This document shows, one piece after another, positions 44,126-51,708 of a stretch of 64,000 bases of DNA. The number at the start of each line of letters is the position of its first letter. Position 1 is the stretch's first letter. The stretch comes from Blastopirellula sp. J2-11 (lineage in GTDB: Bacteria > Planctomycetota > Planctomycetia > Pirellulales > Pirellulaceae): contig NZ_CP097384.1 in the NCBI RefSeq assembly GCF_024584705.1, positions 186,001 to 250,000 on the forward strand, in the 5' to 3' direction. A model generated the notes under the pieces. That model searched no databases. It was given only the letters and a program-made list of their open reading frames with translations, and was not told the DNA's origin. A program made the position numbers and the translations under genes.

Positions 44126-44709
44126 GTAGTTCTTCATCCGCAGTATTTCTCCGTCATGGAATGTCGGGAAAGCTGGTTTCCGCGGAACTTTACGATGCGA
44201 TTCTCCAGCGGCATTTGGACGATCACGCCGACTGCTGGAAACCTCTGATCGTTGCGGAAGGAGAGCAACATGGTCACTGGGATTGGGAAGCGAAGTGGAG
44301 TTTTTTTTCGGCTCAGCTCAGATTTCAATCGTTTGCGATTGAGTGCGACGGTCGAACTCAGGGCCTGATGATCGTCAACACCATCAAGCGATGTCGAATA
44401 CCAACGCAGGCCAACCAGCATCTTGTTTATGTCGAGTACTTGGAGGCGGCTCCCTGGAATCGCCGTGATGTTCCTGACTTCGTACGGTATAAGGGAGTTG
44501 GAACGGTGATGGTCGCAGCTGCAATTCAACGGAGTCGTGATGAAGGGAACCGCGGTCGAATTGGTCTTCATTCGCTACCACAGGCCGATCTTTTCTATCG
44601 AGAAAAGTGTGGAATGACCGACCTCGGCCCTGACACTGCGTACGATCCGCATCCGCTACGGTATTTCGAGATGACAGAGGAACAAGCAGCAAAGTTTCTT
44701 CCACAATAG
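44122..44709 (+). CDS. GNAT-fold N-acetyltransferase-like protein
   Basis: A 195-residue protein from GTG 44122, overlapping the RHH gene by four bases. The acetyl-CoA region is VRYKGVGTVMVAAAIQRSRDEGNRGRIGLHSLPQADLFYREKCGMTDLG: the pyrophosphate loop (R-YKGVGT) followed by helix alpha-3 and the FYREKCGM end of GNAT enzymes. The preceding strand is LVYVEYLEAAPWNR. The substrate is unknown. RHH-GNAT operons include tRNA-acetylating toxins (TacAT, AtaRT), but this N-terminus differs from the classic toxins, so an ordinary acetyltransferase remains possible. Part of the cassette flanked by sucD tails. Confidence 0.75.
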   Translation: MSSSSSAVFLRHGMSGKLVSAELYDAILQRHLDDHADCWKPLIVAEGEQHGHWDWEAKWSFFSAQLRFQSFAIECDGRTQGLMIVNTIKRCRIPTQANQHLVYVEYLEAAPWNRRDVPDFVRYKGVGTVMVAAAIQRSRDEGNRGRIGLHSLPQADLFYREKCGMTDLGPDTAYDPHPLRYFEMTEEQAAKFLPQ

Positions 44710-44719
44710 GGGCAATAGT

Positions 44720-44902
44720 ATGGAACTGCGAATCAGCAAAAACTGGTTTGAAGATCGCATTCAGACCAACGAAAATTATGAAGTTGGTGCGGGAGCGCCA
44801 ACCAAAAGCGAGGCGAAGTACGACAAGCCGAAAGTTGCCGCGGGCGCCGAAAGCCCGGCCGACATGGGAACCGCGCTGAAGCGGGCGATCGAAAAGAAAT
44901 AA
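44720..44902 (+). CDS. Small chimeric ORF ending in the SucD tail
   Basis: A 60-codon frame. The first about 42 residues (MELRISKNWFEDRIQTNENY then EVGAGAPTKSEAKYDKPKVAAG) look like the start of a small unknown protein. The last about 18 ([18 protein letters not shown]) equal the C-terminus of SucD because they lie in the duplicated sucD 3' end. The fusion is in frame. Probably a gene truncated by the duplication or integration event that made the cassette; whether it is translated is unclear. It starts 10 bp after the GNAT stop. Confidence 0.55.
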   Translation: MELRISKNWFEDRIQTNENYEVGAGAPTKSEAKYDKPKVAAGAESPADMGTALKRAIEKK

Positions 44903-44971
44903 CGATCTGGCTGACATTTCACCATCCAAAACGAAGAACGCGTTCCGCATGGGGCGCGTTTTTTTGTGCGC
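44845..44971 (+). repeat. sucD 3'-end direct repeat, copy B
   Basis: 127 bp matching 43599-43726 with four substitutions and one base shorter T-run. It carries the sucD tail codons, the stop and the terminator. Together the copies bracket the RHH-GNAT cassette. Confidence 0.95.
44937..44965 (+). terminator. Duplicated sucCD terminator
   Basis: Second copy of the AACGCGTTCC-GCAT-GGGGCGCGTT hairpin with seven T. It terminates the cassette transcript. Confidence 0.85.
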
Positions 44972-45041
44972 ATTGCCGATGACCAATATTTTTCTTCGCT
45001 TGCTCGAAGGTGCGTATTGTGACACCCCGACCGGCCCCTGT

Positions 45042-45197
45042 TTTTTCAGGTTGAAACCTGGGACTGGACCGGACTGCTGCTTTTCCGGGCTGAAACCTGG
45101 GACTGGACCGGACTGCTGTATTTCCGGGTTGCCCCAGCCCAGGACTGGACCGGACCGCTGTTTTTTCGGGTTGAAACCATGGACCGGACCGCGTTGT
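45042..45197. repeat. 39-nt tandem repeat, four units
   Basis: Units at 45042-45080, 45081-45119, 45120-45161 (42 nt) and 45162-45197 (36 nt). Consensus core is GGACTGGACCGGACTGCTG preceded by TTGAAACCTG. All unit lengths are multiples of three. Confidence 0.85.
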
Positions 45198-45207
45198 GTG
45201 AATTTTC

Positions 45208-45380
45208 GTAGGATGGGTGGAGCAAAAACCGAGATCGATTTAACCATCTTCGATTGACATGACCGGTTTTGCGTAACCCACCAAAAACCTGCTTGCCGAC
45301 ACGACATCATCGGTGGGTTGCGCAAGCGGCGATGTCGATTGATCTTGGTCGCCGGAATTCGCTTGCTCCATCCACCCTAC
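45208..45380. repeat. Nested inverted-repeat (MITE/BIME-like) element
   Basis: Outer arms GTAGGATGGGTGGAGCAA (45208-45225) and TTGCTCCATCCACCCTAC (45363-45380) match 16 of 18 when inverted. Inner arms GCGTAACCCACC (45271-45282) and GGTGGGTTGCGC (45312-45323) match 11 of 12. Both outer ends show the GTAG head. Confidence 0.6.
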
Positions 45381-45625
45381 CGCGTTGGCGATCTGGTGGA
45401 TCGGCGCTCGGAATGGTCCGCGCGCAGCATCGCTCTCTCAAGTCGGCCTTCTCGGCCGCCAAATTATTGTTGTTGGCTGAATCGGGATTTCGTTGGTAGT
45501 GGACCTCTGATCTGTGCGCTTTGTCAATCGACAAAATAAGGGATGCTTTCAGGCCGCAGGCGGCCATGTCCCCATGATGTTTGGCGCCGACATGCAAAAC
45601 ACGGCCTGATCGCTTCGCACCGCGT

Positions 45626-45658
45626 GCCCCGACCAGTTCTGAACGAACTGGTCGGGGC
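45626..45658. repeat. Perfect 14-bp hairpin
   Basis: GCCCCGACCAGTTC (45626-45639), loop TGAAC, GAACTGGTCGGGGC (45645-45658). No T run follows on either strand, so it is not an obvious terminator. Confidence 0.7.
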
Positions 45659-45786
45659 GCCCAGCGATCGATTCCACCATCACCCAGCGTGCGCAACCAT
45701 CGAGCAAATCGTCCCCGTTCGCTTCGTGAAAGGGGACTTGGGGGCCAAACGTCGTTGGTGGGTTGCGGGCTACGAAGAAATGGAGC

Positions 45787-47103
45787 CTAAAAGAGCTCCG
45801 TAATCAGCTCGCCCCCTTTGACCAGCGCTAGCGGTTGGTCTTGGTCGGTGACGTATTCTTCGTGCGGGTCGAGCCCCAAGATATTGCAGAAAGTGACGAA
45901 CAGGTCCTGCACGCCGACCGGGCGATCGCTGACGTGGACGCCGTCTTTGTCGGTTGCGCCGATCACTTGGCCGGTTTTGACGCCGCCGCCAGAGAGACAG
46001 GTGATCCAACCGTCCGAATAATGCTCGCGGCCGCCGTCGGGTTTGAACTTCGGAGTTCGACCGAACTCGCCCATCCAGACGACCAGCGTGTCTTCCAGCA
46101 TGCCGCGTTGTTCCAGATCACGCAGCAAGGTCGCATAGGCCTGATCGATTTCGCCGGCGAGCATGGGATTTTCTTTCCAGCCGTTTTTGTGCGTGTCCCA
46201 CCCTTGGTCGCCGGTCGTGCCGGAGCTGAAAACCTCGATGAAACTCGCGCCATGTTCGACCAGACGGCGAGCCAGCAAACAGCCTTGGCCGAAGTTGCTG
46301 CGGGTATATTGATCGCGGAGCTTGTCGGGCTCGTTGTCGAGTCGGAAGACGTCGAGCTTTGGGCTCAGCACAAAGCGGCTGGTTCGCTGATAGATCTCTT
46401 GCTTCTCATGCACGCGATCGGCGCCGCCTGTGGATGCGAACTGCTGATCGAACTGTGAGGACAACGCCAAGCGGCGCTGCAGTCGCTGCGAGTTTACGGA
46501 GGGCAACACGTCTTCCGGCAGTTCACCAGCCGTGTTGATTTTGAACGAGTCATAACGGGGTCCCAGGACGCCGGCGTCGACATCGCGAGTTTTGATCCGC
46601 GGAGCGCCAATGCGCACGAACGCCGGCAACGCGTAACCAGGATCCCAGCGATCGCGCGCGACGACCGATCCCCAAGTGGGATAAGCGATCGACGGGTTGA
46701 TCGGATAGCCGGTGCGGACCAATTTGATCGCGCGAAAGTGATCTCGCTCGCTGCTATGCATCGAACGAATCAACGCGATCTTGTCCATCACCTTGGCGGT
46801 CTCGGGCAGATATTCGGAGATCCGTACGCCGGGCAAGTTGGTCGCGATGTCGGTGGAGGGGCCTTGGTTCTTCGAGCCGATCTTGGGATTGAACGTTTCA
46901 AACTGGCTCGGACCGCCGTCCATCCAGAGCAAGATCATCGACTTGCCCCGTTTGCGGAGCTCGTCGGCCTGGGCGATCATCATGTCGCGCCACGAGAGCG
47001 TGACCGCTGTGCCTGCGGCGCCGGCGCAAAGTTGCTTCAAGAAACCTCGGCGCTGCGAGACGCCGTCTCGGCCGGCATGCAAATTCCAAAACGGCTGAAT
47101 CAT
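45787..47103 (-). CDS. DUF1501 Tat-exported protein
   Basis: A 438-residue protein of the planctomycete DUF1501 family (sulfatase/alkaline-phosphatase-like fold). A twin-arginine signal QRRGFLKQLCAGAAGTAVTL lies at the N-terminus. The mature part has ILLWMDGGPSQFETFNPKIGSKNQGP, SERDHFRAIKLVRTGYP and the C-terminal LVVWMGEFGRTPKF, all characteristic. ATG 47103 is preferred over TTG 47109. The gene starts 14 bp after the DUF1549/1553 stop; these two families are almost always paired in Planctomycetes. Molecular role unknown. Confidence 0.93.
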   Translation of the reverse strand: MIQPFWNLHAGRDGVSQRRGFLKQLCAGAAGTAVTLSWRDMMIAQADELRKRGKSMILLWMDGGPSQFETFNPKIGSKNQGPSTDIATNLPGVRISEYLPETAKVMDKIALIRSMHSSERDHFRAIKLVRTGYPINPSIAYPTWGSVVARDRWDPGYALPAFVRIGAPRIKTRDVDAGVLGPRYDSFKINTAGELPEDVLPSVNSQRLQRRLALSSQFDQQFASTGGADRVHEKQEIYQRTSRFVLSPKLDVFRLDNEPDKLRDQYTRSNFGQGCLLARRLVEHGASFIEVFSSGTTGDQGWDTHKNGWKENPMLAGEIDQAYATLLRDLEQRGMLEDTLVVWMGEFGRTPKFKPDGGREHYSDGWITCLSGGGVKTGQVIGATDKDGVHVSDRPVGVQDLFVTFCNILGLDPHEEYVTDQDQPLALVKGGELITELF

Positions 47104-47117
47104 GAGCAAGTTCTCAC

Positions 47118-49241
47118 TTAGCGACGAGTGGTGAATTCGGCCGAGTTAATCAGGCTCCAAAGCAAATCCTCGAACGCCGCGCGGCGATCGTCGACCTGCT
47201 TCAAGTAGTCGCGCGAGATCTGGGCGTCTTTGTCAGTCGGGCGACGACCCAGCACGTTGACGAATAGCTTTTCAATCGCCTGAGCGTCGTCGGGGTTGTC
47301 GGCCAAGATCTTCGCTAGTTTGGTGCGGGCGCCTTCGTCGGCGGCGATCTGCGCTTGCAGTTGGCGGTTGTTCATCATGAACATCGCTTGCTGCATCGTT
47401 TGTGGGCGAAACTGATCGCCAAGCGACGGATCATAACCAAACGCGTCGCGGACCAGGTCTTGCGTACTTTTGGGAGGAGGCGGAAAACGTTCATCGCCGG
47501 TCGGCTTCTTTTGTTCTCCCTTGAGGTTCGGCAGATCAATCGCCGCGGCGAGCGAAGCGAAGATCTCGTCGCTACGCAGCTTCTCGGGAGAGGAAGCTTC
47601 TAGCGGGCCGTGATGCTCATCGGTCTTTGGCAGTTGGCGTTGATAGGCCTGGCTGTTGAGGATCAACCGCAACAGCGCCTTGGAGTCGTACCGGTTGGCG
47701 ACAAAATGCTCGGCGACCGCGTTGTGCACTTCGGGCAGCGTGGGGTAACCGGCCAGGTCGGTGATCTCATCCACCGGATCGCAGAAGGGGCGATCCATCA
47801 GACGATCCCACATCCGATTGACGTACGCTTTGGCGAACAGCTCATTCTCGGGCGAAACGACCCACTTGGCCAATTGAGCGCGACGCTCCAAGTCGGAGGT
47901 GTCTTGCGCGAGCGGCTCTCCGTCAAAGACGGCCGGCAACATGATCTGTTTTGTTTCCGGCATCTTATGTTCGCCCTTGGGCTTGCTCTTCACGACAATC
48001 TGGGTGCTGTCGTTCCAAGGCAATTCGGCTTTGGTGCGGACGAAGAAGGCGGCCATCTGATGGAACCGCTCCTGCGGAATGTCAACGAACGGATGATCGT
48101 GACACTCGGCGCATTGAATCTGGGCGCCCAGGAAGATGCGGGTCGACTCGCCGGCGAGACGTGAAACGTCGGCCTGATGATAGCCGACATAAAACGCGGC
48201 CGGGTTATCGGCGACTTTGCCGACGCCGGTCAGCAGTTGATAGCTGACCTGGTCCCAGCCGACGCCTTTGTTGAGTTGCTCGGCGAGCCAATGTTTGGGC
48301 GTGTTATACGAGAGGAAGGTGAGTTCCGGTTGCGGCGTGCGATAGCTAAAGACGTCGCTCCAATAGTTCGCCCAGTTGACGCCAAACTCTTCTGACGCCA
48401 ACAGCCGGTCGATCAACTTGGCGCGTTTGTCAGACGAAGGATCTTCTAGGAACGTTCGCCATTCTTGCTCGGTCGGCACGCGACCGATCGCGTCTAAGGT
48501 GACGCGGCGCAGGAACGACTCGTCATCGACCAACGGGGTTGGATTGTCGATCGCGGCGACCGATTCGATCAGCTCGTCCAATTCGCGCGGCGTGAGGGTA
48601 TGCAGCCCGGTCGTCTCGATTCGCTCAAACGGCGGCGCTGTCGCAAGTTCTTCTTTTTGCTGCTGGGCCTTTTTATCACCGGGATCGACCGTCTTGGCTT
48701 CAAACTTTTTCAGCTTTGGCAAATCCTTGATCGCGACGAGCAAGACGGCGTCGGCGATGATGATGCCGTCGGGATTGTCGTTGGTGATTTTGACGACCGC
48801 TTTTTCGTCGGATGGAAAGTGAAACTTGCCAAGCGATTGGAACGACGCCGGGCCCTTAGGACCGGGGCGTTGATTCAGGCGTTGGCGCGATTCGCCGTTT
48901 TGGTGCTGGATGATGATCGGCGCTTGCTGGGCCCGATTCGCTCCGCCGTTGTACGCCAGAAAAACTTCGTACTCGCCTGCTTCCGGCACTACGGTGGCGA
49001 AGGTCAGCGACTTGGGCGCGTTGCTGTCGGGCATCTTGGAGGTGCCGCTATGGAGATAGCCTGCGCCGACGTAGGGAGCGGAATGAGTGGAGTCGTGCCA
49101 AGGACCTTCCTTTTGCGCCGCCGCATCGTCGAGCAAGATTCCCGGCAATTTCGAAACGTCTAACACGTCAGCAGCTTGCGTTAGTTGGGGCCAAGCAAAA
49201 CAGGCCGCCAACAGAACGAGAGCGAAACGACGGAGCACCAT
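47118..49241 (-). CDS. DUF1549/DUF1553 protein with N-terminal golvesin-like domain
   Basis: A 707-residue secreted protein with a signal peptide (residues 1-23). Residues about 27-170 form a carbohydrate-binding-like sandwich (DVSKLPGILLDDAAAQKEGPW, PYVGAGYLHSG, DGIIIADAVLLV) of the golvesin C-terminal type. It is followed by DUF1549 (DDESFLRRVTLDAIGRVPTEQEWRTFL), a CxxCH-like site in IQCAECHDHPF, and DUF1553 (FAKAYVNRMWDRLMDRPFCDPVDE; LRLILNSQAYQR). Operon partner of the DUF1501 gene 14 bp downstream. Family well established, function unproven. Confidence 0.92.
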   Translation of the reverse strand: MVLRRFALVLLAACFAWPQLTQAADVLDVSKLPGILLDDAAAQKEGPWHDSTHSAPYVGAGYLHSGTSKMPDSNAPKSLTFATVVPEAGEYEVFLAYNGGANRAQQAPIIIQHQNGESRQRLNQRPGPKGPASFQSLGKFHFPSDEKAVVKITNDNPDGIIIADAVLLVAIKDLPKLKKFEAKTVDPGDKKAQQQKEELATAPPFERIETTGLHTLTPRELDELIESVAAIDNPTPLVDDESFLRRVTLDAIGRVPTEQEWRTFLEDPSSDKRAKLIDRLLASEEFGVNWANYWSDVFSYRTPQPELTFLSYNTPKHWLAEQLNKGVGWDQVSYQLLTGVGKVADNPAAFYVGYHQADVSRLAGESTRIFLGAQIQCAECHDHPFVDIPQERFHQMAAFFVRTKAELPWNDSTQIVVKSKPKGEHKMPETKQIMLPAVFDGEPLAQDTSDLERRAQLAKWVVSPENELFAKAYVNRMWDRLMDRPFCDPVDEITDLAGYPTLPEVHNAVAEHFVANRYDSKALLRLILNSQAYQRQLPKTDEHHGPLEASSPEKLRSDEIFASLAAAIDLPNLKGEQKKPTGDERFPPPPKSTQDLVRDAFGYDPSLGDQFRPQTMQQAMFMMNNRQLQAQIAADEGARTKLAKILADNPDDAQAIEKLFVNVLGRRPTDKDAQISRDYLKQVDDRRAAFEDLLWSLINSAEFTTRR

Positions 49242-49514
49242 GTCGAATCACCTGGGTAGGAATGTGAGTGGCGAGCGGAAGGCGAGACTCTCCGGAAGAG
49301 AGCGGAATCGAATTTACCCAATGGAGAGGGCCGGGTCAACAAAAACCAAGCTTCTGCGAAGTTTTTCGTTGCCTCATGCTGGCATAGGGGGGGATAGATT
49401 CTCTTTGCGCGCTATGGGCATCGTGGCGATATTTGCGTCGCGCTTTCGCTCCGGCTACGATAAAATCGCAAATTGCTCGTTGATTCTCTCATCGCACCCT
49501 CCCGGATTCGCCCC

Positions 49515-50519
49515 ATGTCGATTACGCGCATTACTTTTGCCCTGCTGGGAATGCTAGCTCTACTTATTTCGCCTGTGGCGGCGGAAACGCCCAAATCGAT
49601 CGGCAAGATTCAGCGTCTCGATCCGGCGATCGACCAACTGATTCCGGCCGACGCGGTGATTGAGGTCTTGGCCGACGGTTTTGATTGGAGCGAAGGGCCG
49701 GTCTGGGTTCCGCAAGGAGAATACTTGCTGTTTAGCGATATTCCCCCCAACCGCATGATGAAGTGGAAAGCGGGAGAAGGGGTCAGCGTTTTCATGGAGC
49801 CGAGCGGCTATACCGGCAAGACGCCGTTCACCGGCAAAGAGCCTGGTACGAACGGTCTGGTGCTCGACGCTGCGGGGAATTTGACCGCTTGTTGCCATGG
49901 CGATCGCAACCTGGTGAAGTTTGTCGACGGCGAGCGGATTGTCTTGGCCGACAAGTATGATGGCAAACGACTCAACAGCCCGAACGATCTTACGATCCAC
50001 AGTAGCGGCGACATCTACTTTACCGATCCGCCGTATGGATTGCCGAAAAACTTTGACGATCCTGGTCGCGAACTGCCATGGTGCGGCGTCTATCGTTTGA
50101 AGAAAGATGGCCAGGTCGAACTGCTCACCAGCAAGCAGACGCGTCCCAACGGCATCGCGCTGTCGCCAGATGAAAAGACGTTGTACGTCGCTCAAAGCGA
50201 CCCCGCCGCGGCGACCATCACGCAGTATCCGGTCAACGCCGATGGCAGCATCGGCGAAGGGAAAATCTTGTTTGACGCGACCGACCTGGTTGGCAAAATG
50301 CCGGGCTTGCCGGATGGAATGGCGATTGACGCGTCTGGCAACATCTGGGCGACCAGCCCCGGCGGCGTCTATATCTTTACGCCGGCAGGGAAGCAGCTCG
50401 GTCTGCTTAATACCGGCGAAAAAACCGCCAACTGCACCTTTGGCGACGACGGTTATTTGTATCTCACCGTGGATATGTATTTGTGCCGCGTGAAGACGAA
50501 GACAACGTCCGCAAAGTAG
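49515..50519 (+). CDS. SMP-30/gluconolactonase-family protein
   Basis: A 334-residue six-bladed propeller with a signal peptide (residues 1-23). Metal-site and family motifs: FDWSEGPVWVPQGEYLLFSDIPPNRMMKW, KRLNSPNDLTIHSSGDIYFTDPPYG, RPNGIALSPDEKTLYVAQSD and LPDGMAIDASGNIWATSPGGVYIFTP. The Glu, Asn and Asp ligands (SEGP, SPND, LPDGM) are intact, so a lactonase activity on sugar lactones in the periplasm is likely. ATG 49515 (MSITRITFAL) is chosen as the start of the signal peptide. Confidence 0.92.
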   Translation: MSITRITFALLGMLALLISPVAAETPKSIGKIQRLDPAIDQLIPADAVIEVLADGFDWSEGPVWVPQGEYLLFSDIPPNRMMKWKAGEGVSVFMEPSGYTGKTPFTGKEPGTNGLVLDAAGNLTACCHGDRNLVKFVDGERIVLADKYDGKRLNSPNDLTIHSSGDIYFTDPPYGLPKNFDDPGRELPWCGVYRLKKDGQVELLTSKQTRPNGIALSPDEKTLYVAQSDPAAATITQYPVNADGSIGEGKILFDATDLVGKMPGLPDGMAIDASGNIWATSPGGVYIFTPAGKQLGLLNTGEKTANCTFGDDGYLYLTVDMYLCRVKTKTTSAK

Positions 50520-50576
50520 GGGAGGCCTGCGTTCACCTCGTTCGCTTGCGCTGGGAAATTGAAGAGCGGTCAGAGC

Positions 50577-50597
50577 GGCAGGCACGGCCTGCCCTGC
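50577..50597 (-). repeat. REP-like palindrome (GCAG-headed)
   Basis: GGCAGGCACGGCCTGCC (50577-50593) followed by CTGC. The minus strand reads GCAG plus a near-perfect 17-nt palindrome, and the sequence closely matches 1421-1441 and 4596-4616. It sits within longer arms GGTCAGAGC (50568-50576) and GCTCTGACC (50602-50610). Confidence 0.5.
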
Positions 50598-50736
50598 GAC
50601 TGCTCTGACCACCGCTTGCCAGCGAAGATTCGCATTTCCATTCATCGATCGCTAAAATAAATGCTTCCCTGGCGGAAACCAAATGGAACTGCGTTTCTGA
50701 GTCACCGTGACCTCCTGCTTTCGTATGGCGTGAACG

Positions 50737-51102
50737 ATGAGCGATTCGAAACTCACGGATGAGGAGATCCTGGCTTTGATCGGTACGCCGTCGACGATCC
50801 TCTTTGGCAAAGCGCCTGTAGGGCCGGAAGAGCGACGGCGGGAAAAGTTTTACGAGCGAATCGCCGAGTGTTTGGGGCATCGCGTCGAGTTGGCCAATTT
50901 GCGCGAAGAGTTTGAGTCGCCTGACGCTTCGGAAGGGCTTCTCTCGGCGCTCGATGAATTTATCGCGAGAGCGAGTGACGCGCACGAGTGCTGGACATTC
51001 TGTTCGCCCCAAGCCGCCTGGCGGAGTCTTGCGGAGTACGGCGGCTACGCGTTGGTCATCAAGGGACGCGTGACGGACGTTTTGATTACCATCCGGAATT
51101 GA
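50737..51102 (+). CDS. Hypothetical protein
   Basis: A 121-residue unknown soluble protein. The first half is helical and charged (PEERRREKFYERIAECLGHRVELANLREEF); the second half ends in a strand-rich YGGYALVIKGRVTDVLITI. No signal peptide. It precedes a TPR gene and a SUKH-like gene on the same strand. I cannot name the family; its position suggests membership in the same immunity-like group. Confidence 0.55.
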   Translation: MSDSKLTDEEILALIGTPSTILFGKAPVGPEERRREKFYERIAECLGHRVELANLREEFESPDASEGLLSALDEFIARASDAHECWTFCSPQAAWRSLAEYGGYALVIKGRVTDVLITIRN

Positions 51103-51221
51103 AGCACTCATTGGAGGGGGGATTCCGCTGCGGCGACATGGGCAAAGTAGGCGATTACGTGTTACAATTGCCTGCGAAATCAAACCCCCTTTTGACGCTT
51201 AACCGATGGCCGGACTTCGAC

Positions 51222-51668
51222 ATGTCTGAACTGGATGACGCACTCTACGAACAGGTCACCGAGCTGAGCCAAGCGGGGAACGTGCTGTTTGACGCCGGCG
51301 ATTTGGACGCGGCGAACGAAAAATTTGACGCTGCTTGGGAGTTGCTGCCGCAACCCCCAACGCAGTGGGAAGCGGCGCTCTGGCTGCTAGCGGCGAAGGC
51401 CGACATTCATTTTGCCCGCGAGCAGTACGCCGAAGCGGCCGCGGTGCTGACGCGAGCCGCGATGTGTCCGGACGGGCTGGGGAATCCGATTCTCCATTTG
51501 CGGATGGGGCAAGCTCAGTTTGAGCTTGGCGATAAGTCCCGCGCCGGCAACGAGTTTACGATGGCGTACATGACCGCTGGCGCCGATATATTTGAAGACG
51601 AGGACCCCAAGTACCTCGATTACCTGAAAACGATCTTGCAACCGCCAGTCGGACAAGACACGCTGTAA
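51222..51668 (+). CDS. TPR protein (polymorphic-toxin-locus type)
   Basis: A 148-residue protein of two to three tetratricopeptide repeats (ELSQAGNVLFDAGDLDAANEKFDAAWELLP; AAKADIHFAREQYAEAAAVLTRAAMCPDGLGNPILHLRMGQAQFEL). The ending GADIFEDEDPKYLDYLK is characteristic of small TPR proteins found beside SUKH immunity genes and polymorphic toxins. ATG 51222 is chosen because it opens the first repeat; ATG 51138 is also in frame. Cytoplasmic. A binding-protein role is inferred. Confidence 0.7.
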   Translation: MSELDDALYEQVTELSQAGNVLFDAGDLDAANEKFDAAWELLPQPPTQWEAALWLLAAKADIHFAREQYAEAAAVLTRAAMCPDGLGNPILHLRMGQAQFELGDKSRAGNEFTMAYMTAGADIFEDEDPKYLDYLKTILQPPVGQDTL

Positions 51669-51708
51669 TTTTTAACGAACCCTTAGAAGGACGATTTTTC
51701 TACTCGCC

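Larger units (their letters stand above)
44972..45786. other. Gene-free repeat region after the cassette
   Basis: 815 bp with no convincing gene. It holds a 39-nt tandem repeat (45042-45197), a nested inverted-repeat element (45208-45380) and a perfect 14-bp hairpin (45626-45658). The reading frames in this stretch are open on both strands only in the repeats and look non-coding. Confidence 0.6.

Noticed and set aside
43599-44971. tRNA-targeted genomic island
   Set aside because: No tRNA gene or integrase is present; the duplicated target is the protein-coding 3' end of sucD.
45042-45197. CRISPR array
   Set aside because: Units are directly contiguous without unique spacers, and no cas gene is present.
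44384-45325. Minus-strand frame of 313 codons spanning the cassette and repeats
   Set aside because: It runs antisense to the GNAT gene and sucD tail, and its apparent repeats arise from the 39-nt minisatellite.
49242-49514. Extra gene upstream of the SMP-30 gene
   Set aside because: The frame there has no start signal or family features; it is most likely the promoter region of the divergent genes.
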